Positions 1 through 9,062 of a stretch of DNA of 64,000 nucleotides are shown here, one piece after another (positions within the stretch are counted from its first letter, which is position 1; each line of letters begins with the position of its first letter). The notes under the pieces were generated by a model, which was not told where the DNA came from, searched no databases, and saw nothing but the letters and a program-made list of their open reading frames with translations. The position numbers and the translations under genes were made by a program. The stretch covers positions 5,270,001 through 5,334,000 of the forward strand of contig NZ_CP150218.1 of the NCBI RefSeq assembly GCF_037969875.1. Reading direction: 5' to 3'. This DNA comes from Paenibacillus sp. FSL R7-0337. GTDB taxonomy: Bacteria > Bacillota > Bacilli > Paenibacillales > Paenibacillaceae.

Positions 1-1
1 G

Positions 2-1144
2 CAGGCGAAGCTGGATGCCGAGGGGAACGGCGCTGTAGTAACTATTCCGATGATGCTGGATTCGAATGTGATTGTCGGAGAATTGAGCGGCCAGATGATC
101 AAGAATATGGAGAATATGGCGGCCACCCTGGTGCTTCAGACCAGCAAGGGGAGTTATACCTTACCTGCATCCGAGGTTAACATCGCCGCATTGGCCGCAA
201 GATTAGGTAACGGAGCTAAGCTGGATGACATTACGCTGAGAATTACCATTAGTGATGCTTCGGCTGCCATGAACCAGGTGGTTAGCGCTGCGGCAGGCAG
301 AGACGGCCTTACCCTTGCAGCACCAGCCCTGGATTTCACGGTTACTGCTTCTTCCGGGACCTCAACAGTAGAGTTGAACCGGTTCAATGCTTATGTATCG
401 CGGACAGTGGCGCTTCCGCAGGGGGTTAACCCGAACCGGCTTACAACAGGTATCGTTGTTGATCCGGATGGAACGGTGCGTCATGTACCCACCCGAATCA
501 TCCTGAAGGAAGGTAAGTATTATGCAGAGATCAACAGTCTGACGAACAGCACCTATTCGGTGGTCTGGCATCCGCTGACGTTCGCGGATGTGGAGAAGCA
601 TTGGGCGAAGAATGCAGTGAATGACATGGGCTCCCGTCTGGTCATTAACGGGGTGAACGAATCAACGTTCAACCCGAACGCTGACATCACCCGTGCAGAG
701 TTCGCAGCGATTATCGTACGCGGTCTGGGCCTGAAGCTTGGAGAGGGAGCTGCGAAGTTCGCAGATGTTCCGGCGAGTAGCTGGTATGCAGCAGCAGTCG
801 GGGCAGCCTCCGAAGCGGGTCTGATCAACGGCTTCGAGGACGGAACCTTCCGTCCTGGAGACCGGATCACACGCGAGCAGGCCATGAACATTATTGCCAA
901 GGCGATGAAGCTGACCGGTCTCGCAGAACAGACCGGCGCAGTGGACACCGCAGGCGTGCTTGCAGCCTTTACGGATGCAAGCCGCACGGGAGCCTGGGCG
1001 AAGGACAGCCTGGCGCTGGCAGCCTCCGCTGGCTTAATCACCGGCCGCGGCGGCAATAAGCTGGAGGCACAGGCTAACGTCACCCGCGCTGAAGTGGCGG
1101 TGCTGATCCAGCGTCTGCTCCAGAAGTCGAAGCTGATTGATTAA
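2..1144 (+). CDS. SLH-domain cell-surface protein, 5' end missing
   Basis: The reading frame is already open at base 2, so the gene starts left of the window; the ATG at 50 is internal. Roughly the last 190 residues form three S-layer homology repeats, starting near FADVEKHWAKNAV, FADVPASSWYAAAV and FTDASRTGAWAKDSL, each with the usual ITRAEFA/ITREQAM/VTRAEVA-type motif. SLH triplets dock proteins to pyruvylated secondary cell wall polymer in Bacillota. The part before them is a beta-rich stretch without catalytic motifs that I recognise. The enzymatic or structural role must lie in the missing N-terminal part. A strong terminator follows 26 bases after the stop. Confidence 0.85.
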   Translation, partial: QAKLDAEGNGAVVTIPMMLDSNVIVGELSGQMIKNMENMAATLVLQTSKGSYTLPASEVNIAALAARLGNGAKLDDITLRITISDASAAMNQVVSAAAGRDGLTLAAPALDFTVTASSGTSTVELNRFNAYVSRTVALPQGVNPNRLTTGIVVDPDGTVRHVPTRIILKEGKYYAEINSLTNSTYSVVWHPLTFADVEKHWAKNAVNDMGSRLVINGVNESTFNPNADITRAEFAAIIVRGLGLKLGEGAAKFADVPASSWYAAAVGAASEAGLINGFEDGTFRPGDRITREQAMNIIAKAMKLTGLAEQTGAVDTAGVLAAFTDASRTGAWAKDSLALAASAGLITGRGGNKLEAQANVTRAEVAVLIQRLLQKSKLID

Positions 1145-1170
1145 TGGTCTAAACTAAATTATACAAACCC

Positions 1171-1210
1171 AAAAAAGCGGATTCAGGCATTGAGCTGAAT
1201 TCGCTTTTTT
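1171..1210 (+). terminator. Rho-independent terminator after the SLH gene
   Basis: An inverted repeat with arms AAAAAAGCGGATTCA and TGAATTCGCTTTTTT, with one G-T position, encloses a short loop and ends in a T run. The A-rich left arm means it could also stop transcription from the other side. Confidence 0.8.
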
Positions 1211-1284
1211 ACGATTGAATTTTGACATTTGGCGTGTACCTAATTATAGAAAATCTAGAGCTGGGAGGGGGCGGGGTGCTGCGC

Positions 1285-1480
1285 GTAAGCAGTTGGATTT
1301 TATACACTTGTTGCAGAGCGGATGAGTCCTAAAGGGACAGTAGTTGGATAAATGACACTTAATGGATCACAATTCAGCTGAATTGGCACAATCACTAGAA
1401 CTAGTTGCTGTTTTTCCACCTGTTTGCGTACAATCCTCAGAAAGCGATAAATTAAGATACGTTTGTCCACTTGCTGATCA
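1285..1480 (+). repeat. Cluster of degenerate 18-22 bp repeat units
   Basis: This gene-free stretch holds at least four related units: AGTTGGATTT...CACTTGTT at 1291-1312, TAGTTGGATAAATGACACTTAA at 1341-1362, GTTTTTCCACCTGTTTG at 1410-1426 and ACGTTTGTCCACTTGCTG at 1459-1476. Close relatives of each, mostly on the opposite strand, lie at 29491-29679. No coding potential or stable hairpin is evident. This is most of the 429-base gap between the SLH and Nudix genes; I see nothing else in it. Confidence 0.5.
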
Positions 1481-1573
1481 CCCGGACGATTGGAAGCTTG
1501 GTGTTTGCTAGAAGAGGTCTGGTATTTGCTATAATTGGCTATAACAGAATCTTCAGGAGAGGGGCATGTCAGT

Positions 1574-1999
1574 GTGTTTATTGTTAACGTAGAAGCAGCT
1601 ATCTGTAAGGAAGATAAGTGGCTTGTGATTACACGAAGTACCCAAGAAGAGCATGCAGGAGGGACTCTGGCTCTTGTAGGGGGAAAAGTGGATATTGAGG
1701 GCAACACGCTTGAAATCCTCGAACGGACGGTGAAGCGCGAGTGCGAGGAGGAGGTTGGCATCGTGATCAAGGATGCGGTTACTTTTGTGTATAGCTCCTC
1801 CTTCGTAACTGAGGATGGGCGTCATGTCATCAATATGGTGTTCCTATGTGAATATGAGAGTGGTACGGCAACTAACCGGAGTCCGGATGAAGTGGAAGCC
1901 GTCCACTGGCTGACCTGCGATGAGATCATGAAGCATCCCCTGGCTCCTCCCTGGACCCAAGAGAGTATTAGAAGAGTAGCGCTCATACCCACCCCGTGA
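1574..1999 (+). CDS. Nudix hydrolase family protein
   Basis: A protein of about 141 residues with a Nudix helix: GGKVD, then TLEILERTVKRECEEEVGI, giving the REC-EEE-VGI core that binds Mg2+ and cleaves nucleoside-diphosphate-linked substrates. Three extra residues between GG and the helix match the longer-loop Nudix variants. The GTG at 1574 is the best start because AGGAGAGGGG lies about 9 bases before it. The frame continues upstream to a TTG at 1535, and the ATG at 1566 is out of frame. The substrate cannot be read from the sequence. The last 17 bases overlap the tail of the convergent AraC gene. Confidence 0.8.
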   Translation: MFIVNVEAAICKEDKWLVITRSTQEEHAGGTLALVGGKVDIEGNTLEILERTVKRECEEEVGIVIKDAVTFVYSSSFVTEDGRHVINMVFLCEYESGTATNRSPDEVEAVHWLTCDEIMKHPLAPPWTQESIRRVALIPTP

Positions 2000-2924
2000 A
2001 CTCCAGAATACTCGCCTTCGCCGATTGCGCCTCCGACTGTGCACCCTTGCGCCATTCCTTGGGCGAGAGGCCCATCAGCTTGGAGAAGCAGCGGTTGAAG
2101 CTGGAGATGGAGTGGAAGCCGACCTTCTCCGAGATCTCCAGAATGGAATCCTCGGTGCTCTTCAGCTGCTTACAGGCTTCCTCAATCCGGGTGCTGCTCA
2201 GGAAATCCAGCGGGGCGGTGCCCATGATGTCATGGAATTTGCGGCGGAAGTGGGTGGTGCTTAAGTGGCACAGCTCGGCCAGATCATCAATGGTCATCGG
2301 CGTCATATAGTTCCTGGTGATGTACTCCAGCGCAGGAGAGATCACGAAATCGCCCTTCAGGCTATGCCCGGCCTCCTGGCCGCTCAAGGCTTCGTTCGTA
2401 GAATGAATGCGGAGCAGCTCAATGTACAGGGATAGCAATAAGCCGTACGCACTCTCCTGATAATAAGGCTTCTGCTGCTGCAATTCGAGGACGATGGAGG
2501 TAGCCAGCGTATAGATGAGGGGGTGCTTGTCCCTGCTCAGAATACAGTTCGCGCCCTGCACCGCCCAGAGATTCGGCTCGAAGCCGGCGTAGGCGCTCTT
2601 GAAGGAATGCTGAAACAGATCTTCCGGCGAGAAAAACAGATAGGACCACAGACTGGCCTCTCCCGGAGAGCTGTACGTCGTGTGGGGCAGATACCGCGGC
2701 AGGAAGGTCACATCCCCGGCGGCAAAAGGCACGTTCTCGCCCTTAATCTCCATAATTCCGCTATCCGAATAGCAGATCCCGATCTCCAGATGGTTATGGA
2801 AATGCAGGTGCTCACTCTTGATATCGGAGATCTTCCAGCGTTCGCCGCTGAGCAGCAGGACAGGGAATTGGATCGGCAGGCTATAGTGGCGGTACTCAAT
2901 GACGGGTTTCTTTTTTCTGGGCAT
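1983..2924 (-). CDS. AraC-family regulator with N-terminal cupin domain
   Basis: A 313-residue protein. Residues about 15-110 look like an AraC-type cupin sensor (HFHNHLEIGICYSDSGIMEIKG). Residues about 205-300 contain the two HTH motifs typical of AraC, with TIDDLAELCHLSTTHFRRKF and the hallmark GFHSISSFNRCFSKLMGLSPKEWR. The start has AGGAG 9 bases upstream. It is transcribed divergently from the GH105/GH112 genes across a 194-base gap, the usual arrangement for a sugar-responsive activator of an adjacent degradation operon. That link is inferred from context; the ligand is unknown. Confidence 0.88.
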   Translation of the reverse strand: MPRKKKPVIEYRHYSLPIQFPVLLLSGERWKISDIKSEHLHFHNHLEIGICYSDSGIMEIKGENVPFAAGDVTFLPRYLPHTTYSSPGEASLWSYLFFSPEDLFQHSFKSAYAGFEPNLWAVQGANCILSRDKHPLIYTLATSIVLELQQQKPYYQESAYGLLLSLYIELLRIHSTNEALSGQEAGHSLKGDFVISPALEYITRNYMTPMTIDDLAELCHLSTTHFRRKFHDIMGTAPLDFLSSTRIEEACKQLKSTEDSILEISEKVGFHSISSFNRCFSKLMGLSPKEWRKGAQSEAQSAKASILEFTGWV

Positions 2925-3042
2925 CTTCAGTAGCTCCTGTCCTTCTTACGTTAGAATAGGAATGAAGAATAAAGGGTCGAAATTGCGCAGTTTTGATGTG
3001 AATGTGCTTAGATGTAGAACATTTTACTGCTTACAATAGATT

Positions 3043-3062
3043 CTGTAAAGCGCTTGCAAGCG
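3043..3062 (+). promoter_or_regulatory. Possible operator (cre-like dyad) before GH105
   Basis: A perfect 12-base palindrome, CGCTTGCAAGCG (3051-3062), overlaps a second dyad, AAGCGCTT (3049-3056), in the gap between the divergent AraC and GH105 genes. The core resembles LacI/CcpA operators, but the match to the cre consensus is imperfect, so CcpA control is only a possibility. Confidence 0.35.
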
Positions 3063-3118
3063 GATGGACGGATGGTAGCTGCCTTAAGAGACGCAGGGAA
3101 CAGGAGAGGGGAATACAC

Positions 3119-4138
3119 ATGCTTCAAGTTACATATAACCGGGAAGAAATCTTAAGTGTAATCGATAAAGTGGCAAGGAAGACGCTGGCGATGGATTTAA
3201 CGTGGGAGTGGCCTTGCGGCGTTGCCTATTACGGGGTGTCCAGGGCCTACCAGACCACGGGGAACCAGGACTACCTGGACCAGCTGGTGAAGTGGGTAGA
3301 TGAATATATTGAGCTGGGGCTGCCCGCCTTTACGGTCAACACCTGTGCAATGGGCCATATGCTGATCACGTTGTACGAAGAGACCGGGGACCAGAAGTAC
3401 TGGGATATTGTGTTGAGTAAAATCGGCTATATCCGGGGGAGCGCGCTGCGGTTCGGGGATCAGGTGCTGCAGCATACAGTCTCGGTATCCAATGACTTCC
3501 CGGAGCAAGCCTGGGCGGATACGCTGTTCATGGCGGCGTTCTTCCTGCTGCGTGTGGGCAGCAAGCTGGAGGATCAGGAGCTGATCCAGGACGCGCTTAA
3601 CCAGTATTACTGGCACATCAAATACTTACAGGACCCAAGCACCGGCCTCTGGTTCCATGGCTATAACCATGTGAAGCAGGACCATATGTCCGGGCTGTAC
3701 TGGGGCCGGGCGAATGCCTGGGGAGCCTATACGATGTCGCAGGTGAAGCCGCTGCTTAAGGAGTGGTACCTGTACCCGCAGTGTATGGATGTGGAGTGCT
3801 CGCTCCGGGATCAGCTGGCGGCGCTGAAGCTGTTGCAGACGGAGAACGGCCTGTGGCGCACGCTGCTGGACGATGAGGAGTCCTATGAAGAGGTGTCGGC
3901 ATCCTGCGGGATCGCGGCGGCCATGGTGAATAACGGCAATCCGCTGCATACCAAATATGTGCAGAAGGCCCTGAAGGGCATTCTGGAGAACATCACGGAA
4001 GACGGACGCGTATTGAACGTATCGGGCGGCACCGCCGTCATGAAGGACCGTGAAGGGTACCGCCATATTCCCAAGGACTGGACTCAGGGCTGGGGCCAGG
4101 GCCTTGCGCTTGCGTTCCTGTCGGATCTGCTCAAATAA
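3119..4138 (+). CDS. GH105 unsaturated rhamnogalacturonyl hydrolase-like
   Basis: A 339-residue intracellular alpha/alpha-barrel protein of the YteR/RhiN type (glycoside hydrolase family 105, former DUF377 group). These enzymes remove the 4,5-unsaturated galacturonate left at the non-reducing end of pectin lyase products. WADTLFM near residue 134 carries the Asp that matches the catalytic Asp of YteR, and LWFHGYNH plus GRANAWG fit the family. The ATG at 3119 is preferred because AGGAGAGGGG lies 7 bases upstream; the frame extends back to 3002 without a ribosome site. It is followed directly by the GH112 gene, whose ribosome site overlaps this stop codon, so the two are almost certainly co-translated. 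Confidence 0.85.
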   Translation: MLQVTYNREEILSVIDKVARKTLAMDLTWEWPCGVAYYGVSRAYQTTGNQDYLDQLVKWVDEYIELGLPAFTVNTCAMGHMLITLYEETGDQKYWDIVLSKIGYIRGSALRFGDQVLQHTVSVSNDFPEQAWADTLFMAAFFLLRVGSKLEDQELIQDALNQYYWHIKYLQDPSTGLWFHGYNHVKQDHMSGLYWGRANAWGAYTMSQVKPLLKEWYLYPQCMDVECSLRDQLAALKLLQTENGLWRTLLDDEESYEEVSASCGIAAAMVNNGNPLHTKYVQKALKGILENITEDGRVLNVSGGTAVMKDREGYRHIPKDWTQGWGQGLALAFLSDLLK

Positions 4139-4150
4139 GGAGGAATTCTG

Positions 4151-6331
4151 TTGCCGACACCATCTACAGGCTCCACAGGAGCTTTTACCCTGCCGGGGGA
4201 AGCCGGTTATGAAGCACTGACCTTGAAGCTTGCCGAACGCTGGGGGGCCGATGTCATTCGTGACAGTGACGGCACGCAATTGTCGGAAGAGATTATCAAT
4301 GCCGGCTACGGCATCTATTCGACCCTGTGCATCATCCGCGACCATAACGGCTGGGCGGCGAGGAACCCGGACAAGCTGCAGCAGACCTTCCTGATTACAA
4401 GTCCGAAGGTGGCTGTGCAGGATTACCTATCCATCTACCTGCTGGAGGATTTCTTCGCAGAGCAATTCAGGGTGAATGATTCGCGTGAGGCGTTCAAGTA
4501 CTGGCAGGTGTACGACCGGACAACCGGGAAGGAGGTGCCGGGGGAGCAGTGGAATTACGACCGGGAGTCCGGCAATGTGGTGCTAACCGGTATAACGCCT
4601 TGGCATAAATATACGGTCAGCTTCATGGCCTACCGGATCTGGGAAGAGATCTCCATGTACAACCACACGACGAATCACTGGGATAAAGAGCATCTGATGC
4701 AGATTGATCCGATGTATAAGGAGACCCGGCAGTACCTGCTGGACTGGATGGAGGACTGGTGCGGGGAGCATCAGGCGACGACCGTGGTCCGCTTCACCTC
4801 CCTGTTCTACAATTTCGCCTGGATCTGGGGCCGCAGCGGGCAGAACCGCCATCTGTTCTCGGACTGGGGGTCCTACGATTTCACGGTGAGCGCGCGGGGC
4901 CTGGATCTGTTCGCGGAGCAATACGGCTATTCGCTGTGCGCAGAGGATTTCGTGAACGGCGGCAAATACCGTGTCAGTCATATTCCGGCGGAGCAGCGTA
5001 AGCTTGACTATATGGCTTTTATCAACGATTTCGTCATCGGGTTCGGCAAGCAGTTAATTGACATTGTCCATAAGCACGGCAAGCTGGCGTATGTCTTCTA
5101 TGATGACAGCTGGGTGGGCGCAGAGCCATACAATGACCGCTTCGGGGAGTTCGGCTTCGACGGGATGATCAAATGCGTGTTCTCGGGCTATGAAGCCAGA
5201 CTCTGCTCAGGGGTGAAGGTGGAGACGCATGAGATCCGGCTGCATCCGTATCTGTTCCCGGTTGGCCTGGGCGGCGCACCTACCTTCATGGAGGGAGGCA
5301 ATCCCACACTCGATGCGAAGCAATACTGGATTAACATCCGGCGTGCCCTCCTGCGTGAGCCGATCGACCGGATTGGCCTGGGCGGCTATCTGCATCTGGT
5401 CGAGCCTTACCCGGATTTCTGTGCGTACATTGAGAAGATTGCGGATGAATTCAGGGAGATCAAGGAGCTGCACAGGCAGGGGAAGCCGTATCACATCAAG
5501 ACTAAGGTAGCTGTTCTGCACTCGTGGGGCAAGCTGCGGTCGTGGACCCTCTCCGGCCACTTCCATGAGACGTATATGCATGATCTGATTCATATTAATG
5601 AGGCCTTATCCGGCTTACCGGTAGAGGTGCGGTTTATCGACTTCGGGGATGTCCGACAGGGTGCCTTGCAGGATGTGGATGTGGTGATCAATGCAGGCAG
5701 CGCCGGTTCAGCGTGGAGCGGCGGGGTGCACTGGAAGGACAGCCAGGCGGTGGACGCCTTGACAGAGTGGGTGTATAAGGGCGGCGCATTGATCGGGGTG
5801 AATCAGCCTTCCGCCGTGGACGGCTACGATCATTACTTCCGGATGGCGCATGTTCTCGGGGTGGATGAGGATACCGGCGCACGGGTGGCGCATGGCAAAT
5901 GGGCTTATGAAGTTCAGCCGGTGCAGGGACTGGTGCCGGATGGCGTCAGCCTCACGCCGAAGAACGGGGTCTATCTGACCGATGGGGCTGCTGCGGTGGT
6001 CCGTGAGGCAGAGGGCAAGCTGGCCCTGACTGTGAATAGCTTCGGGAGAGGGAAGGGCATCTACCTGCCGTCCTTGGCCTTCAGCTGGGAGAATACCCGC
6101 CTGCTGCTGAATCTGATCCGCTATGCCGGCAATGAGCTGGAGGAGACCCGCTACCTCCCGGATAATCTCTACACCGAGTGTGCGTATTATCCGCAGAGCA
6201 AGCGCCTGGTTGTCATTAACAATAGCGCACAGCCGCAGCAGACCACCATCGAGACGGACTGCGGTCCGCAGGTTGTGGAGCTGGAAGCTTTTGATACGGT
6301 GATTCGGGTGATTGGGGAATCGAATATCTAA
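4151..6331 (+). CDS. GH112 phosphorylase, likely galactosyl-beta-1,4-L-rhamnose type
   Basis: A 726-residue protein covering the whole of glycoside hydrolase family 112. Family hallmarks are GYEALTLKLAERWGADVIRDSDGTQLS at the start, RFTSLFYNFAWIWG, FSDWGSYDF, YVFYDDSWVG (Asp 318/319, matching the general acid of bifidobacterial lacto-N-biose phosphorylase) and IDRIGLGGYLH. GH112 enzymes release galactose-1-phosphate from Gal-beta-1,3-HexNAc or Gal-beta-1,4-rhamnose. Pairing with GH105 favours the rhamnose type, because rhamnogalacturonan-I carries galactose on rhamnose; this specificity is inferred. The start is TTG with GGAGG 7 bases upstream. There is no signal peptide, so it acts in the cytoplasm. 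Confidence 0.87.
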   Translation: MPTPSTGSTGAFTLPGEAGYEALTLKLAERWGADVIRDSDGTQLSEEIINAGYGIYSTLCIIRDHNGWAARNPDKLQQTFLITSPKVAVQDYLSIYLLEDFFAEQFRVNDSREAFKYWQVYDRTTGKEVPGEQWNYDRESGNVVLTGITPWHKYTVSFMAYRIWEEISMYNHTTNHWDKEHLMQIDPMYKETRQYLLDWMEDWCGEHQATTVVRFTSLFYNFAWIWGRSGQNRHLFSDWGSYDFTVSARGLDLFAEQYGYSLCAEDFVNGGKYRVSHIPAEQRKLDYMAFINDFVIGFGKQLIDIVHKHGKLAYVFYDDSWVGAEPYNDRFGEFGFDGMIKCVFSGYEARLCSGVKVETHEIRLHPYLFPVGLGGAPTFMEGGNPTLDAKQYWINIRRALLREPIDRIGLGGYLHLVEPYPDFCAYIEKIADEFREIKELHRQGKPYHIKTKVAVLHSWGKLRSWTLSGHFHETYMHDLIHINEALSGLPVEVRFIDFGDVRQGALQDVDVVINAGSAGSAWSGGVHWKDSQAVDALTEWVYKGGALIGVNQPSAVDGYDHYFRMAHVLGVDEDTGARVAHGKWAYEVQPVQGLVPDGVSLTPKNGVYLTDGAAAVVREAEGKLALTVNSFGRGKGIYLPSLAFSWENTRLLLNLIRYAGNELEETRYLPDNLYTECAYYPQSKRLVVINNSAQPQQTTIETDCGPQVVELEAFDTVIRVIGESNI

Positions 6332-6384
6332 GATCCGTTGAACCTTTAGAGTTAAGTATGTATGATTATGGTAACCGATCCCGC

Positions 6385-6425
6385 CACGCCTCTTCATAAT
6401 GCGTACCAAGGCGGGACTTTTTTTG
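6385..6425 (+). terminator. Terminator after the GH105-GH112 operon
   Basis: CCCGCC and GGCGGG arms flank a loop of about 24 bases and are followed by ACTTTTTTT. It lies between the GH112 stop and the next start, and the frame upstream of the next gene simply runs through it. Confidence 0.6.
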
Positions 6426-6484
6426 CAATCGTAGCCGCTACGGCTTATGTGGAAATGCATGCTGTACTTCCCGGAGGAATGCCT

Positions 6485-7759
6485 ATGCCAGGGTCCGCCC
6501 GCTTCAGACAATCTATCGCCTTCATCGAGGAGCATCTGCATGAGGAGATTCCGCTTGAACAAGCTGCGCAGGCCGGATTCACCTCGCTGATGCAGCTGTA
6601 CCGTGACTTCTATACCTACACCGGCCACTCGGTCAAAGAGTACATCCGCAAGCGCAGGCTCTCGGTGGCGCTCGGGATGATCCGAAGCTCACAGCGTCCG
6701 CTTGCCGAGATTGCATACGCCTGCGGCTACAGCTCCCAGCAAGCCTTATGCAAGTATGTGAAATCAGCCACAAGCTTAACCCCGCTAGCCTATCAAAAAA
6801 GTACCGCCTGCTATTTCTTCCCCAGATTCGACAGTGAAGCCGTCCGGCAGGTAACCGTCAGCACAGAGATCCTTCCTGCAACCATACATATGAAATTCTA
6901 TTCAACCAGACACGGCGGCATTGAACAGCAAGCGCTGGAAGCGTTATACGCTCTTCTCCCCGCCTACCAGGGCAGACTCTTCGGGCGAGACGGGCAGCCG
7001 CAGGGCGGCTTGTTCTGTTATGAGCTTGCGGTGGAGTATGGCCCAGCCTTGATGCATAGCTTAACCGGAAGTATCTTCCGGGAGCTTGCGGTTGTCCCGG
7101 AACGCAGCTTAACCTGTGCCAAGCTGGCGGTCCGAAGCGATGAGGCTGAGATCGGACTGGCCTGGGACTATCTGTATCTGAAGTGGCTGAGGACCAGCAT
7201 GTTCGAGCAGGATGAGGAGCGCTACGGGGAAGAGTATATCCGCAAGGGCGGCGAGGTGAAGAGGCTTATTCTGTATGTGCCGGTGAGGAAGCGGACGGAT
7301 TATGACAAGATCAGTGTGAGCTTCAGTGAAGGTCTTGAATTTCTGGCTGCGTCCAGGGAAGGGGAGCAGGCGGAAGAGGAGGCAGCGGCAGCCGTGATGA
7401 ACTATTGCTCAAGGCATCATCCTGAAGTGCTAAGAACGGCCAGCATGTTCTGCGTCATCCAGCACGGCGGGCGCTGTACCTGCGGAGTCCGGCTGGAGCG
7501 GGGGCAAGCGATAGCGCTCGCCGGAGATAGCGGCCTTCAGATTCTGCAGGCTCCCGAAGGCAGGTATGCGGTGCTTGAGAGCAGCAGCTATGGAGACCGG
7601 GGAATGTTTATCGCGCTTTTGGAGAGCTGGGTAGAGGAGAGCGGGTGGAGCAGGGAGGGGACGTTTACTTTTACAACCTATGAGACAGTAGCCCCGGGCC
7701 GCCCGGATGCCATAACGATGAGCGTGTGGATGAAGCTGAAAGATGTTAAGAAGCGATAA
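6485..7759 (+). CDS. AraC-family regulator with C-terminal GyrI-like domains
   Basis: A protein of about 424 residues. The first 105 residues are an N-terminal AraC DNA-binding domain (IAFIEEHLHEEIPLEQAAQAGFTSLMQLYRDF, then IAYACGYSSQQALCKYV). The rest looks like two GyrI/BmrR-type effector-binding units, about 130-250 and 275-420. Such proteins sense small molecules, often drugs or lipids, through the C-terminal part. The ATG at 6485 has GGAGG 7 bases upstream; a start further up would put the operon terminator inside the gene. The next gene carries the same kind of sensor domain without DNA-binding helices. Confidence 0.82.
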   Translation: MPGSARFRQSIAFIEEHLHEEIPLEQAAQAGFTSLMQLYRDFYTYTGHSVKEYIRKRRLSVALGMIRSSQRPLAEIAYACGYSSQQALCKYVKSATSLTPLAYQKSTACYFFPRFDSEAVRQVTVSTEILPATIHMKFYSTRHGGIEQQALEALYALLPAYQGRLFGRDGQPQGGLFCYELAVEYGPALMHSLTGSIFRELAVVPERSLTCAKLAVRSDEAEIGLAWDYLYLKWLRTSMFEQDEERYGEEYIRKGGEVKRLILYVPVRKRTDYDKISVSFSEGLEFLAASREGEQAEEEAAAAVMNYCSRHHPEVLRTASMFCVIQHGGRCTCGVRLERGQAIALAGDSGLQILQAPEGRYAVLESSSYGDRGMFIALLESWVEESGWSREGTFTFTTYETVAPGRPDAITMSVWMKLKDVKKR

Positions 7760-7814
7760 TATTTACGAACCGCGAGCTACTATACTTGAGCTTAACCAGG
7801 AGAGGAGCTGACCT

Positions 7815-8981
7815 ATGAATCTGAGCAAGCAAGCACTGCCGCAGCAAGCAGCTGAAGGCTATAGTCCCCGTGTGAAGCCGGTAATCCTGAGAATGGTGGA
7901 GGAGCTGAAGCAGATGGAGATGTTAAGTGAGGTTCATGTAGAGCAGGTTACGGAGCTGTGCAGCATTGTGGACAGGCCGGAAATGAAGGTTGTGGGGATT
8001 GCGCTGCCGATATCGTATGAGAGCCGGGGTTATGGCGGGTATTATGATTCCGGGCAGGCGGGCGGTACGATTAATGATTATTTTTATACGAAAAAGCTGG
8101 CGGCAGAAGGAGAGATTGCACTGCTCTCCAGTCTGATAGAGCACCAGATTAAGGGTCGGGAGATCGTCACAGTACGCACCGGGGTTCAGGGGGATGGCAA
8201 CTACAAAGTGATTGTGGGCATGGAGGTAAGCAGCTTCGAGGGGCTGCCAGCGCATTTGCCGGAGTACACGGAGACGCTGACCGTACCCGCTTGCCGGTAT
8301 GCCAAGGTTCTGATCAATGAATCGAAGAGCGCCGGGCGGACCGGCTACGAGGAACGGATGCACGCCGATGAATATTTCGTGGGTGAATTCCGCAACGATA
8401 CAAGCTATGTCTATAATCCCGCCGGCCTCAGCTTCAATACATATGACCCGTCCGGTGAGATTCTTACCAAATACGAGCCGGTGATTCTGCCAGGGAATAC
8501 GGCTGAACAGTTCGGCTCCCTGCGCTTCAAGCCGGTAACGCTGCCGGAGATGAAGATTGCCTGCAGCATGACGCTGCCGGAGGATGAGGAGTTTGTGATC
8601 ACCAAATATTTCGGCGTGCAGGATCAGGTATTCGCCACCGGGGCAGCCCGTTATTACTTGCATGACTATTACGGGTTCCCGGTGAACAGCGGGGAGGAGG
8701 GGAAGGTGAATTCCTGCTTCGGCACAAGAGTCAGCAGCTTCGATGGTCTTCCTGGCAGTGTGGAGAAGGTGACGGTGCCCGGGGGCATCTATCTGCATAT
8801 TACCCAGCTTGAGGTGAACGGTGATCATCCGGGCATCCTGTATGATGCCGCGTTCAATCATCTGGAGGAGCTCTACCTGAGCGCCCACCCTGAGTATACG
8901 CGTGACTGGAGCAGGCATGTGATTGCCCGGTTCCGCCAGGCGAACTGCGCCTCTGTCTTCGTACCGCTTGCTGCTGAATAA
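7815..8981 (+). CDS. Tandem GyrI-like effector-binding protein without HTH
   Basis: A 388-residue protein that appears to contain two GyrI-like/AraC effector-binding domains, about 40-190 (VDRPEMKVVGIALPISYE... to the LPEYTETLTVPACRYAKVLI strand) and 235-385 (ITKYFGVQDQV... VPGGIYLHI). No helix-turn-helix is present, so it cannot bind DNA by itself in the usual way. It follows the AraC/GyrI gene by 55 bases with its own AGGAG site and is probably co-expressed. Stand-alone GyrI-like proteins can be ligand-sequestering or hydrolytic accessory proteins; which applies here is unknown. Confidence 0.72.
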   Translation: MNLSKQALPQQAAEGYSPRVKPVILRMVEELKQMEMLSEVHVEQVTELCSIVDRPEMKVVGIALPISYESRGYGGYYDSGQAGGTINDYFYTKKLAAEGEIALLSSLIEHQIKGREIVTVRTGVQGDGNYKVIVGMEVSSFEGLPAHLPEYTETLTVPACRYAKVLINESKSAGRTGYEERMHADEYFVGEFRNDTSYVYNPAGLSFNTYDPSGEILTKYEPVILPGNTAEQFGSLRFKPVTLPEMKIACSMTLPEDEEFVITKYFGVQDQVFATGAARYYLHDYYGFPVNSGEEGKVNSCFGTRVSSFDGLPGSVEKVTVPGGIYLHITQLEVNGDHPGILYDAAFNHLEELYLSAHPEYTRDWSRHVIARFRQANCASVFVPLAAE

Positions 8982-9062
8982 CCTGGCCGGGGGCCGGCGC
9001 GGGGATAATATGATAGTATAGAGGTACATTTATTTTCCCGTAGGGGTAGAAAAGAGCGTATC

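Noticed and set aside
3002..3118. Extended N terminus of the GH105 protein
   Set aside because: The extra 39 residues lack a ribosome site and resemble no GH105 N terminus; a strong site lies just before the ATG at 3119.
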